Below, in pieces: positions 24,139-37,000 of a DNA stretch of 64,000 bases. The notes below the pieces were generated by a model. That model saw only the letters and a list, made by a program, of their open reading frames with translations, did no database searches and was not told where the DNA came from. The number at the start of each line of letters is the position of its first letter. Within the stretch, counting starts at the first letter, position 1. The stretch spans positions 43,400,389-43,464,388 of the forward strand of contig OY282558.1 of assembly GCA_958295665.1 (NCBI GenBank), written 5' to 3'. The DNA comes from Tipula vernalis. Lineage: Eukaryota; Arthropoda; Insecta; Diptera; Tipulidae. A program made the translations under genes and the position numbers.

Positions 24139-25785
24139 CAGTGTTGCCGCTCTGAAAACTTTAAACGGAGTAAGTGTTTCAAATTTTCAGGGGAGTATTT
24201 CAAGTCAGAAGGGAGTACAGTACATACGAAATACAATAGTTAGACCTTAGATATAAATAATTGTTGGTGTTTAAGAAAAATCACGATCCAACAAATTACA
24301 CTAAAATTGTTTTTAATTTTTGAACCAAATTTGAATATTAAAAGAAAAATGATTTATTTATTGGTTTAGAACTATTTACCTATTTTACTATTAAAGCATT
24401 AAGCCCTGTATGCTGCTCGAGCTAAATAGTTTTAAACGTGGTCACAACTCTCCACGAAATCACAGATATATTTAGATTATCGTTTTGAGATTTTTAAGTT
24501 TTTCTAGTAGGGCAGAGTACTGTCAGCGAAACTGTAAGTGGTTAATGGAAAATTTATTTTAAAGCAATTTTAGTTTCGAACCCTTTTCATTTTCAAAAGC
24601 GTAATACCAATAAGGACTTGTCAACTATGCGAACCTGTTCATCATTTTCACAAACCTAATTTTGGGGAATTGGAAGAAATTTTGGTGTAATTTAAAGAAA
24701 TGTCGTTACCAGACGATACCACAGTATGTATCTGTCTCTCTCATGTTTTTAATCAAAATAAAGTTTTTGTTTTTTCTCACAAAGCTTCCACTTTACTTTC
24801 ACTTTATTTTCAAAGAAACGTGCGTATGGTTTATACTTAATTTTAACGCAACTCTGTGCGATGAGGATGGAACTTGATTATTCTTAACCGGTTATGAAGA
24901 AATTCGACACATGCGATGGAAATGGGGCTCTAATATGATGTTTCTAATTCCGGAAGCCTTTACTACTATTAGAAGCTTCGCTTCAGCTTGCACACTTTGT
25001 TTTAACTTCAATCCGCGAGGAATTGGTCCTTAAGTAAGTGTGACAAGACAAGACTGTCAATTATTTTGATCCTAAACCCGTAAATTCAATCGCAAAATTT
25101 AATTGATTAACTTTATTTAATTAGCGCTATATATTTTATAACGGTTAACATTGAGCACTAGAACAAAGCGAAAAAATAAAACACAACTATGCAAACCGTT
25201 TTAAACCCCCGAAGCAGCCTCGGTATAGTCGAGCGAAGAAGTCAAATCTTAAATAAAAAACTAACGGACTTTTATTAAATATACCGGCAATTTTAAGGTT
25301 GAAACTGAAATGCGCAAGGATTGACGTGTTAGCGGTAAATTAGAATACGTTAATTTGCTTATGTATTAACAGAAAATCGTTTTTTGAGCAAAAAAATTTA
25401 CGAATTTTTTATAAAAACATTTAAATATCTCTGCATAAGGTCTAAGCCGGCTTATGTTGCCAATTTGCCGTCCTATTTTAAAAAAAGAAAACGACACGGT
25501 CAAAATTTTAAGAAAATAGTTTATAATTCACTAAGTCAGTATGTCTGTGTGATAGTTTTGTGTGAACTAAAACGTTGTGTAAGTAGTCGGATAAACATAA
25601 CTACATTTATGGTGTGGTTTGTGGAATTGGAGAGTTAGAGTTTTAGAGTTCGATTGAGGTTAGGGCTTGCTCCACTTCGTTCGAGGCTTGATCTGGCTTT
25701 TAATAAAGTCAGCCTGATAAAAAAAGTCAACAGATTTTCTCTCCAGTCTATTGATTTCTGTGTTAGTATCTCATCTCAGGGTCGG

Positions 25786-26230
25786 TGGTGCTATCGCTCT
25801 GAATACTTTAAACGTAGTACGTTTTCAGAACAGTGTTTTTAGTCAGAAGGGAGTACACACGAAATACCATAGTTAGACCTTTGGTATTTTCTGATAAAAA
25901 AATCACGATCCAGCAAATTACACTAAAATTGTTTTTAGTTTTTCAGCCAAATTTGAATATTAAAAGAAAAGTGATTTATTGTTTGCACTGTATGCTACTC
26001 GAGCTAACTAGTTTTTAACGCTGCCACAATTCTCCACGAAATCACAAATATTTTTAGATTGTTTCGAGTTTTTTAAATTTTTCTCGTTGAGAAGAGTACC
26101 GATCCACGAAATTTCTAATTTTTAGCTATTTTTATCTAAATTTTCCGTCGAAAATTTATCTTAAACTAACTTTAGCTTCGAACCTTTTCATTTTCAAAAG
26201 CGTAATTTTGACACATATGCAAAGGCAAAC
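25786..26230 (+). repeat. Second copy of the element's left end inside copy A
   Basis: This block repeats 24139-24600 (shared phrases AGTCAGAAGGGAGTACA, ATCACGATCCA-CAAATTACACTAAAATTG and TCTCCACGAAATCACA). It lies in the same orientation about 1.65 kb downstream. Copy B has only one such block, so copy A gained an extra end by duplication or by insertion of one copy into another. Confidence 0.8.
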
Positions 26231-27231
26231 ATGTCAGATATGTCATTGTCAGATACCTTAGTACGCACCTAGGGGTGAACCAGGTCAAAAATAGCTAAGC
26301 CTGGACGAAGACTTAAAAAACAGTACAGTTATGAAGTCTTGAAATATGTTGTGTATTTATTTTAAAAAAAATTGCTAATATTGGTTTGGTGGCGATGACT
26401 GGTCACAAAACATGCAGTTGGCGAAATCTCTTCTAAAAAAGTTTTTAACTTGCTAACTTGATTCCCGATGTGGTGGTGCTATAACTAATTCATTGATCAT
26501 CAAATGTATTGGCTAAGTCAGACAGTAAATTTCAATGGAGTTCCTAAAATAAAATAAGGCCAGAAATCAACAAATATTGCAAAATACTTTAATGCCACTT
26601 TGGTTATGATAAAAAATTTAAGGAAATTAGATTTGCCAAAGAAAAATTTGTGTTTTACAACCACACCAGGCCTTTTCTAAATTTCCAGGTTCCAGTACCA
26701 AATGGAGCACCTTTGCCAATGGATTTTAGTGTAGTTTTATACCTGAGTTATAAAGCCGATTCTATCTGCAGTTCCTAATATAAAACAGAATTATTCACAC
26801 CCAGGAAATTCCTTGAGCCACTTCATTTGGGGTCGGATTTGATAAATAAAATAAGAGCCAAATTCAAGAAATATTGCGGAGCACCACTAATGATATTTTG
26901 GTTTCAGACTATCTTCTCAGTCTCCTGTATCAAACGGATGGAATAAGCACATTTGTTGATGGATTTTAGTGATATTTATTGTCTACAATATTCTGTAAAT
27001 TCTATAAATAGTTGTAAAAAAAATGTCCGCCATAAAGCAGGGCTGGAATCAGAGTTTTTAAAATAAAACAAGGCCCAACGGCAAGAACTATTTTGGAACA
27101 CTACTCGTGCTAATGGTATCATAATCGATACCACAAATCAAAAATTAAATTTGAAATTTTTTTTTTTCATACACAGCCAACCCAGACAATTTGGTTCGCC
27201 TCCAGCACTGAATGGAATACATATATTTGTT

Positions 27232-27232
<1 letters not shown>

Positions 27233-27282
<50 letters not shown>
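27233..27282. repeat. TA dinucleotide microsatellite
   Basis: About 25 uninterrupted TA units within hAT-like copy A. Confidence 0.98.
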
Positions 27283-27286
<4 letters not shown>

Positions 27287-28291
27287 AGTAAATATTGGGC
27301 CAGTCATTTGGGTTGGAGGCCGAATTAAATATGGTTGAAATTATTATTTTTCTGGTTCCTCCTGAATTTTGCAGGAGGTATGGTCACCCTATATCCTACC
27401 TAGGCGAGAAGGAGAATTTTAAAATAAAACCGAAACACAATTTCTGCTGTCGGCATTTAACCTTGCTAGACAAGAAAGATGCAAGGGGGACTGGATTTTA
27501 TACAAATGTAAGCAAAGGATTTGAGAATATTGATGTCAAGGCGAATTGGACCAATGAAATTTCCACCATAGAAATTATCTTATAGTACTATTTTTATATC
27601 CCTATAAAATAGGGTCCTAGTCTAAGCTTATGGAAGGATTTGAGAGTATTGTAAATCCAGACTTCCACACATCGTTTTTGTGCGGTAAGGATAAATAGGC
27701 CGCATAATTTTTCTTGCAGCATAATTTTTCTATTCAGGAGGTCCTAATCTAAATATTTAGCTAGAGCAGATAAAAGTTTTTTGCTAAAATCAGGTAATCT
27801 CTGTCATGCTTGAATTTATCTGGTGCCGCATACAGAGTGCCTTGATGTTTATTTAAGTTGTGAAAAACTCTAAATTATCTTTTTATAAGTTTTTCCAAGA
27901 AATCTTCAGATTCTGAAAAAAAAAAACCATTGTGAAGTTGACGTAATGTAGTTCACGCAAATTTGACATGTTTGAATTGATATTGTCTGCTAAAGTCACT
28001 AGCACATTACTGCAAGAAAACCGTTTTGTGGGTTTTTTCCCTGAGAATGACAGAAACCATTTGAAATTAGCTTTGAAAAAATGGTTTATGAAAAAGCCAG
28101 CTATCTCCCAGAATATTATAATTATTGCAAATAAATCCGATAAGTTAAAATATTGTGTAAATGTATTATTAGTACAGCAGTCATTTGAACAGGGGAGTAC
28201 AGAATGTAATAGCGGAGTACAGGAGTAACCACTTAGGCGAAAGTAGTACAAATACTCCGATTGTACTCACATCGATAGCACTGGTAGTGAC

Positions 28292-28905
28292 GCTATAACA
28301 CTAACGAATTAATATACATGGCAAAGTAGAAGGGAAAAGCGAAGAAGGATAGTATGCTCAGTAACTTTCCAGTCAACTAACAAGAAAAATCAATACTTCC
28401 AATGGTATATACTCTTCTGAATAACACTGAAGAGAGATACCATATTTACAAAAATAAAAGCAGTAATCCCAAATAACAATTTCTTATCTTGCGGTAACTC
28501 TTTCATCCATGCGTTATTCAGTTCATAACTAACCATAATTGCTATATCATATAGCACAATAAATATATCACGGAAGGCATACTACCAATCACACATTGAT
28601 GCGATAGCTAACCCATTATCAATTAAGGTAGGAATTGCATATTTCTCAACTGATTATATTTGGTTATTTATCAACTAACCAGACAAGAAATTATAACTAA
28701 TATATGAGTAAACCAAACATTGGCGTTGTAAACATTGTCATTGCAAGCAAAGTAACTAAATTTGTTAAACAAAAATCAAAAATCCTAAAGTCGAAAGTTG
28801 AACAAAAATCGTCACAGGTCATCATGTTAAAACATCTTTGGTATGCTTTGTTTATCCACATTCAGGCGTTTAATTTGTATTACCACTACATATAACGTAT
28901 TAGAG
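28292..28905. other. Unassigned spacer
   Basis: AT-rich sequence between copy A and the inverted pair. No element ends or domain-bearing frames are seen; the frame 28704-28895 is not convincing. Confidence 0.5.
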
Positions 28906-30755
28906 CAGAGCCTTCTAGAGTATAGAGCCATAATCTTAATGACGAATTTTTTAGAGGCTTTTTTAGTGGAACAACTTTTCACTGATTTCCATAGGAATCC
29001 ATAGTAAAAATGGTGTTTTTTAGCTTCAAGTTTTTCAATGAAAAAAGCAAAAATATTATAAAATGTTTATATAAAAGTTTTCTACATATCTTTAAGAACA
29101 ATATACAAGAAGGTCATATTGGTATTAAGTAAATATTAATTGCAGAAATATTAAAATTAAATTATTTCTAAAATATATTTTTCGAACTTTCATTTTGAAA
29201 AATACATCAAAGTTGGCTCTGACAAATTAAATAATACTTGCTAAATTTATCTTTAGTTTTACTAGTGTACGTAAGATGTCTAAAATGGTTCCAGAAAAAT
29301 ACGAAAAAAAATTATTTAATCGCAAAATTATCACACGTTCCTATATTTTGTGAATTTGTTTTGCTTTTACTACAATTTTTGAACTTGAAATTTCCCCAGG
29401 TGGTAATTTTTGGTACGAATTTTTCAAATTTTTACGGCCATCACTGCCATCTATGTAATGTATATTGACTTAATGACCAAACGAATCGTAGTAAGCTTTT
29501 ATTTCAATTTGACCAGAATGCTGTTGTTATGAAATTTTTTTAATATTTTGGTTTAAATAATTCAATTGTTACAAGAAAATGAAAACGATTTACTTAAACG
29601 ATATTCATATATGTTGAAATTCAAACATTTATGAAAATATTTCAGAAATCATAATTAAGAATTTGTAACTTTTTCATTTAAAAAAATGTCTTAGGACTAA
29701 AAGTGATTTCCCATATGCTTTGTGTGTTTTACTATGAAAAGTTTCGTTTTTTCCTCGTTTCTAATTCCCTTATAAAAGCTCAGATTTTTTGATTATGGCT
29801 CTATAAAATACAGGGTGCTCTGATTAGAGTCGTATCAGAGCACCCTGTATTTTAAAGAGCCATAATCAAAAAATCTGAGCTTTTCTAAAGGAATTAGAAA
29901 CGAGGAAAAAGCCAAACTTTTCATAATAAAACGGACAAAACATATGGAAAATCACTTTTTTCCTAAGACAAATTTTTAAATGAAAACGTTACAAATTCTT
30001 AATTATGATTTCTGAAATACTTTCATAAATGTTTGAATTTCAATATATATGAATATCGTTTAGTTAAATCGTTTTCATTTTTCTTGTAATAATTGATTTA
30101 TTTAAACCAACACATTAAAAAAAATTCATAGCAACAACATTCTGGTCAAATTGAAATAAAAGCTTACTACGATTCGTTTGGTCATTTAAGTCAATACACA
30201 TTACATAGATGGCAGTGATGGCCGTAAAAATTTGGAAAAATCGTACCAAAAATTACCATCTGGGGAAATTTCCAGCTCAAAATTTGTAGGAAAAGCAAAA
30301 CAATTTCACAAAATGTGGGAACGTGTGATAATTTTGCGATTAAATATTTTTTTTTCGTATTTTTCTGTAACCATTTTAGGCATCTTACGTACACTAGTAA
30401 AACTAAAGATAAATTTAGCAAGTATTATTTTAATTTGTCAGAGCCAACTTTGATGTATTTTTCAAAATGAAAGTTCGAATAATTATATTTTAGAAATAAT
30501 TTAATTTTAATATTTCTGCAATTAATATTTACTTAATACCAATATAACCTTCTTGTATATTGTTCTTAAAGATATGAAGAAAACTTTGATATAAACATTT
30601 TATAATATTTTTGTTTTTTTCATTGAAAAACTTGAAGCTAAAAAACACCATTTTTACTATGGATTCCTATGGAAATCAGTGAAAAGTTGTTCCACTAAAA
30701 AAGCTTCTAAAAAATACTTCATTAAGATTATGGCTCTATACTCTAGAAGGCTCTG
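28906..30755. repeat. 1.85-kb inverted repeat: two head-to-head copies of a TIR element
   Basis: The left arm (28906-29824, 919 bp) and right arm (29834-30755, 922 bp) are reverse complements over their whole length with scattered differences, separated by only 9 bp (TAGAGTCGT). Each arm has its own inverted ends: CAGAGC...TATAGAGCCATAATC at one end and GATTATGGCTCTATAAA...GCTCTG at the other. Each arm is therefore itself a complete small element, and the pair lies head to head. Mirror-image frames (29238-29468 plus, 30191-30421 minus) show no known domain. The target duplication is ambiguous, so I assign no superfamily. A read-through transcript would form a long hairpin. Confidence 0.92.
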
Positions 30756-32880
30756 ATACGAGCCGTAAACGTTTACGAGAAATTTGTTATTTTTTCGAAC
30801 ATTTAATTATAGGTAGCATACATAAAGGCGTATGTAATTAATAAATTTCTTTCTTTGTGGTTACAATATACACCCGGAAGCTGTTTATTTTCCCTTTATA
30901 GCTGTTTTGATGTTATGAATATTAGTATCATAATATTATGAATTTTGAATTTGGCCCCAAAATATGTACGTGCACACTTAAATACATATGTGTATATTAC
31001 ATGGTATTAGCAAAAATTTGTGCAGAATAACTAATTTTAACAATAGTTTCTAGTTGTTTTAAAGTTTAAAAAAGTACATTAAAAATAACTATCGTTGTGT
31101 GGAAATAAAAAAAGTTTAATTAAAAGCTTAAAACTACTACTGTATACAAAACAGAAACGATACTTCCGTAATAATGCATTAAAATCATACGTGTATACCG
31201 AAAAGGTTTTATTTGTCGAAAACTTATGTTTTTAGAATACAATTTTGGTTTTCATACTGATGACCTGTTTTCCTATTGTTCTATTATTATTAAAATGGAA
31301 TTTGGGCAAAAAATTACATTGATCCATTTTTTTTTTTTGTTTCTTTTTGGATCAAGGAGATGCCAAATTATTACCGCATCAATGAAAAAGGGACTACACA
31401 TTTATAAGGATGGAGAAATTTCTTTGATTTTATTTTTGCGGACAATTTTGTTCGGTTTTAATTTTAAAGAATAAAATTATTAATTTTTTTTTTGTAAGGC
31501 TCATGCTGTGCAAATCGACACCCAACTGTGTGCTCTCTCACTGTGTTACTTTACGATGCCCGGCTTTACGTTTGAAATTTAATAATTTTTTTTTGTTTGT
31601 TTTGCGTTCGCCTTAATTTTTGTGTTTGAAATTCAAAAACATAAAAGAAAATTTATGGTGTATTTTGTTGTTGCTTTTTTGCGTTTTTCAATGTCGAACT
31701 TTTATTTATGTGTGTGGTAGCGACAGATTAATCAATGATGCGATTTCAAAAAAAAAGGTTCGGTTTTTTTTTGGGGTTTTTTGGGTTTTTCATATTGTGG
31801 CCTGATTGGGCTGTCAGCCAATGTTAGTTTGTTACAAAAATCTAAAGATAACATGGTATGACTATTAATCAAAATGTTACGACCGGTAATAAACTCGTGC
31901 GGTGACAGCATCTAAACAGAATAAAAATTCTTAAAAAATTGTATTCGTTTTGACGTCTTTCTGTCTCTTATCTATCTACCTACATATAAAAGCAAAATGG
32001 TAACTTGTAAGAATATTCTACGTACATTTTTATTACCTTTCCATTGCTCGAAATAACGGTTGGTTGACGTCTTTCACGAACAGTTGTTGTTTGATTAGTC
32101 TAAAGAGAAATTATTCAAATAAAGCTATAGATACGCTACCAAGGATTTTTGGAAATATTCGTCTGAACTATACCATTTCGAACTAATTTATGTAGAATTT
32201 GCCAGTTTTGTTTCAGGTAGGTTGATCAAATTACAGTTATGAGTGTCGGACAAAAACTAAAGAAATTTTTCGAATTTCAATTTTCCGCTAAAAGATTTAT
32301 TAAAGATAGTAAAAGCCTGGAACCCAAACTAATCTTTTGAATGTTAGATCTTAATTGAAAGGTAATAAATTTACCAAGAATATTGCGAAACTATGCAGGT
32401 TGTCAGGTTCTTAAACTCCTGAAAATTGTATAGATTTTAATTTAAACAATGATACAATACCATGATAAGTGTCTTTATCAAAAGGCGCTTTTAATTAAGG
32501 AATTGTGTTGAGCTTAATAAAAGCACGTTAACTTAATTCAATATCTATTTTAGCCGAATAATATTCTGATTCAGACTTGAACCAAGCGCGTTAACATGCT
32601 TTAAGTTTTTGGTAAAGTCAGCGTGTAACTTAAGACCTTTTGAACCACAACTTTAAGTCTAGAAACAAAATTGATTTTTGAAATTATCTCATGAAAAAAT
32701 TAGCTTTAGAAGAAAACCATTACAAAGCTCTTAAATCCATAGAAACTTAATTAACCATTTTTTGTTATCTGAGTTTAATAAAAATCTAAGCGTTAATAGC
32801 TGTTGTAAGCATCTTAACTTAATTGAAATTGCCAACCGGATCAATTTAATGAGTTTTTGTTTAGAGGCCATTTAGACGAA
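30756..32880. other. AT-rich stretch without recognised genes
   Basis: No conserved domain or repeat pair is found. Frames at 31226-31474 and 31620-31805 are short and low in complexity. The Helitron upstream boundary may lie near the right end. Confidence 0.5.
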
Positions 32881-34064
32881 TCAAAAAGAAGGAAACAAAA
32901 AGAACAACGAAGAAATGAAATGGAATACAATGAATAGATTGAAAGAAAACTTAATAGATGAACTACGATAAGAAATTAGAGAAGAGGATCGAGTGCGACA
33001 CATGGCAAGCAGACATAGAGAAACTGCTGAAGAAACCAGATTACGAAATAAACTAAGTAGAGTTAAAATGAGGTAAGCTCGTAAAAAACGACGATCGTAA
33101 GTGCATGAACAAAACATTAGTGTACGAGAAGTGCGAGGCAGAAGAACTAGAGATTACAGTTTGGCAGGTGAAGCATTCCGTTATTATCCCTCTAAAGAGT
33201 ACTACAAACATAAACAAGTAGTCATTGGCAAAATGGATCAAGTGTGCCAGCTCTGCACTGCCAAAAAATTTAATAGAGAAACACCAGGAATTATTTTATT
33301 ACATAAATGGAAAAACTCCGGAATCAAAACATTTTCTACAAAATATTAGATTGTACAATACCTGCTTTCAAATCATTTAGTGCTACTTCCATGAACAGTG
33401 AAAAAGATCAATTCAATCCTGTGTTTTCGATTAAATGACAAGTGGATCATAAAGTGGGAAGTCTATCGTAAATGGAAGTGTATCAACATTGCCCAAACGT
33501 AAGTGGATTAAGACGTTAAGCCAATGAGTGTCTCCAAAGAATTTTACCTACGTGAACTCAATTGGTTCACGTACTAAACAGCACTTTCAACTTCGTTTAA
33601 AACAGTATTGGATCGAATGATATCCGATGAGTATAAAGTTTGAGGCAAAACAGAGGGAGTACAAAACATAGTGAAGCACATCGTTCTTATGATGCACTTC
33701 AATATCCGTTAATTTAATCCAAATACAGGTGCAGAAATAAATAGAAAAATAACTTCGAAAATAACGAGTGATACATGGATTTCAATAGTTTCTAGTTGGT
33801 AAATAAGCAAAAATAGAGGCAAAACGAATGATATTCTTACGATAGAATCAAAGGAAATTGAACTGGAGGATTGGATATGCGATTTTACCATCAACTTACA
33901 TAGGAAGTCCACGACATATGCACCAGTACACACTATGTAAGAAAACATGGTAGCCCTGATATACATATTCATAACAAACGTCATACATACAATTCGTCAT
34001 GGCCGCAGATTAAGAAAGATACGATTAATGGACGACAAACTCTCATGGACCGTTATGACTTAAT
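32881..34064 (+). pseudogene. Helitron Rep/helicase N-terminal region, degenerate, part 1
   Basis: Helitron proteins combine an HUH replicase with a helicase. In shifting plus-strand frames this stretch gives the Lys/Arg-rich start, then (about 33330-33480) IRLYNTCFQ, a short Asn-Ser-Glu-Lys stretch and HKVGSL, and (about 33940-34060) RKHGSPDIHIHN, SSWPQIKKD and MDRYDL. These correspond to the Helitron_like_N region, for which the usual wording is YN.-.F..TS.GA, ..G.L and WPEIK...DR.DL. Many frameshifts and stops occur. The frame is cut off at 34064 by hAT-like copy B and resumes beyond it at about 37592. Confidence 0.72.
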
Positions 34065-37000
34065 CAGTGCTGTCGAAGTGAGGGCGATCGGAGTATTTGT
34101 ACTACTTTCGCCTAGTGCTTACTCCGGTGATCTGCACTTTCATTTTGTACTCCCCTGTTCTAATAACTGCGGTACCTACATTGCCTGAAATTGTTTAAAA
34201 TATACGCAAAACCAAGTCTTTTGATACATTGTTAGTGCAGTAGAAAGTTGAGTAGAAATTAAGCAATACAGTTTTATTTTTATAAAACCCTATAAACGGT
34301 TTTCTTGCAGTAATGTGTCAGTCACTTTAGTAGAGAATATTAATTCAAACATGTGAAATTTGCGAACTAAATTACTTCAACTTCACAATGCTTTTTCTTC
34401 AGAATCTGAAAATTTGTTGGTAAAACTTATAAAAAGATAATTCCGAGTTTATTAAGATTTATAAAAATATCAAGGCACTCAACTTATAAAAGCACCAGGG
34501 CACCAGATAAACTCAAACCTGAAAATGATTACCTCAATTTAACAAAAAACTTTTATCTGCTTTGGATAAATATTTAGATTAGGATCACTTGAATATAGAA
34601 ATTGCGCTACAAGACAAACTATGCGGTGTATGGACGATGTATGGACAAAAACTATGTATGGAAATCTGGATTTACAACACCTTCAAATCCTTCATTAAGC
34701 TTTGAGTAGGACCTCTATAAAAAAATAATACTGTAAGATAATTTCTGTGGTCATTTAATCTTTCCAAACTTGAAACTTATATGGAAGTCTTAATTTAGGC
34801 AGTGTTCTAAAATCCTTTGTTTTCATTTGAATAAAATCCAGACTCCCTTACATATTTCTTGTTTGGCAAGGTTAAATGTTGAAAGCAGAAATTGTCTTTC
34901 AGTTTTATTTTGACATTCTCCTTCTCGCCTTGGTATGACTGCGTAGGAATACGGTGACCAGACATCATGGTTACTTTGGACCTGTTCTGTTTTTTCAAAC
35001 TTCTGAGGGCACACAGGAAAATGCCTTACATTTTCCTGGTTTTTGAGCGATCGGAAAAATAATCATTTCAACGAAATTTAATTCGAATTCCAGCGCAAAT
35101 GACTGGTCCAAAAAATTCTTCAGGACGTGATTTGGTATGTTTAAGGTTAGGAACTCTTTAATATCTCCGAAATAAAATTTCACTAAAGTACAATACATCG
35201 ATAAATGTTTGTGTCCCAGTCGGTGGCGGAGTCGAAGAAAATTGTCTGGGTTGACTGTGTATCGAAAATCAAAACTGGCAAATCTAATTTTTGAGTTATG
35301 GTCTCGATTGTAAAATCATTAGTACAAATAGTATTCCAAAATATTTCTTGCCGTTGGGCCATGTTTTATTTTAAAAATTATTATCCCAGCCGTAGGGCTG
35401 AAATGGCAGAAATCCTTTTTAAGCCATGAAATAATAGGTTTTATAATAGTAACTATATATTTATACATTTGATGCTGGAAACTGAGAAGGTAGTCTGAAT
35501 TAGCTAAGTATATACAAATAGATTTAGCGAATATCATTTGTAATTTAAAGTTTCAACCCAAAAATATCCTGAATTTGAACCATGGTTTAATTAACAAATC
35601 TGCCCTAGATGATATGGCCGAAGGAATTTTCCAGAGCCAGAATTAAAAAATTGTATATTAGGAATTACTTAAAGAATCGACTTAAAATTTCAAATGTCAG
35701 ATATAAATTCTGAAGCTGGAGACGTAGTACACTGCCTGGATTGGTTGTCTATGTAAAAAAAAGAAAAATTCATGAAACAATGTTTAATAAATGGCATCAG
35801 CCAAAATATCATTAGTGGTGTTCCGCAATATTTATTGGATTAGTTTATTAACCCTTCCGCGTGGGAGTTAAAAGTTTCAATTATACGTAAGTTGCGGGAG
35901 GAGGAAATTAAACGAATACTTTTAAATGTACTTTATACAAATAGCATCTAAAATAATTCACGGTGTCTTGTTAAAGTTCGTATTTTGTAATGGCGTACAC
36001 GTGTACGGCACTCCGCAGTAGAGATGATTTTACGCATGACGTACACGTGTAGGGCACTCCACGCGGAAGGGTTTATTTATTAAACAAATCCGACCCCAAA
36101 TAAGGTGACCCAAGAAATTTTGAGAGCGTGAATAATTTGGTTTTATATTAGGAATTTCTTACAGAATCGGCTTAATAACTCAAAAATAAAATTTCACTAA
36201 AATCCATTGACCGTACTCCATTTGGTGCTGGAACTGGTCAATGTAGTAAAGGGCTGGAGTGGTTATTAAAGTAAAAAACAAATTTTTCTTTGGCAAATTT
36301 AATTTCTCTAATTTTTTTTTTCTAATAAGCAAAGTGTCATTATAGTGTATTGTTAGAGGTACTGATATTTGTTGAATTTTGGTCATATTCTATTTAAGAA
36401 ATCTGTCCCTGACCCAAATGGAACTATTGTGATTACCACAAATTCCATTGAAATTTATTATTTGACTTAACCAACGTGAATTTAGCTAGCGGGTTTAAAA
36501 CTTTTCTAGAAGAGATTTAACCTCGTGCAGGTTTTGTGCCCAGTCATCCCCACCAAACCAATTTTATACAGCAATTTTTTTTTAAATCAAATACATAACA
36601 TATTTCGAGACTTGTTTTTTAAAGGCGATTTTTTCAGACTTCATCCTGGTTTAGTCATTTTTGACCTGGGCACCCTAGGTACCTACTGTGGAACCGTCTG
36701 GCAATAATATTTCTTTAAATTGCACCAAAATAACTTCCAATTGGTGACAAAATTACGCGTTTGAAAATAAAAATGATTCGAAGCTAACATTGCTTTAAGA
36801 TAAATTTTCCCCTTTACCATGTAAAATTTAGGTAAAAATAGCTCAAAATTAAAAATTTCGCTTATGGTTTCGCCGATTGGTACTCTTCTCTATGAGAAAA
36901 ACTTTAAAATCTCAAAACAATAATCTAAAAATATCTGTGATTTTGTGGAGAATTGTGGCGGTGTTAAAAAACCTGTGTAGCTCGAGCAGCATAGAGAGCT

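Larger units (their letters stand above)
24139..28283 (+). mobile_element. hAT-like non-autonomous element, copy A
   Basis: It begins CAGTGTTGCCGCTCTGAAAAC and ends CGATAGCACTG, giving short inverted ends (CAGTG-N-TG/CG). The flanking octamers GTACTGAC (24131-24138) and GTAGTGAC (28284-28291) match at 7 of 8 bases, as expected for an 8-bp hAT target duplication. No transposase is recognisable. The interior is AT-rich with degenerate tandem units of about 200-300 bp around the phrases AAATAAAATAAGG and ATGGATTTTAGTG, a TA microsatellite, and an internal repeat of its own left end. Homologous to copy B (34065-37263). The frame at 27295-27585 lies inside and is probably not a gene. Confidence 0.75.

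Noticed and set aside
25640..25700. Sequence GTTCGATTGAGGTTAGGGCTT as part of a tRNA gene
   Set aside because: No acceptor stem, anticodon arm or complete T-loop pairing could be found around it.
27295..27585. 96-codon ORF in hAT-like copy A as a possible transposase
   Set aside because: The homologous segment in copy B is split between frames and shows no hAT transposase motifs.
29238..29468. 76-codon ORF repeated on the other strand at 30191-30421 as a conserved protein
   Set aside because: The two frames are mirror copies inside the inverted repeat; conservation reflects DNA duplication, and no domain is visible.
28906..30755. Assigning the inverted pair to hAT because of its CAGAGC ends (as in hobo)
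   Set aside because: Flanks do not give a clean 8-bp duplication, and alternative boundaries (GTATCAGAGC with a 5-bp repeat) fit equally well.
33101..33349. 82-codon plus-strand ORF as an independent gene
   Set aside because: It lies within the degenerate Helitron region and corresponds to its N-terminal segment, where true coding moves between frames.
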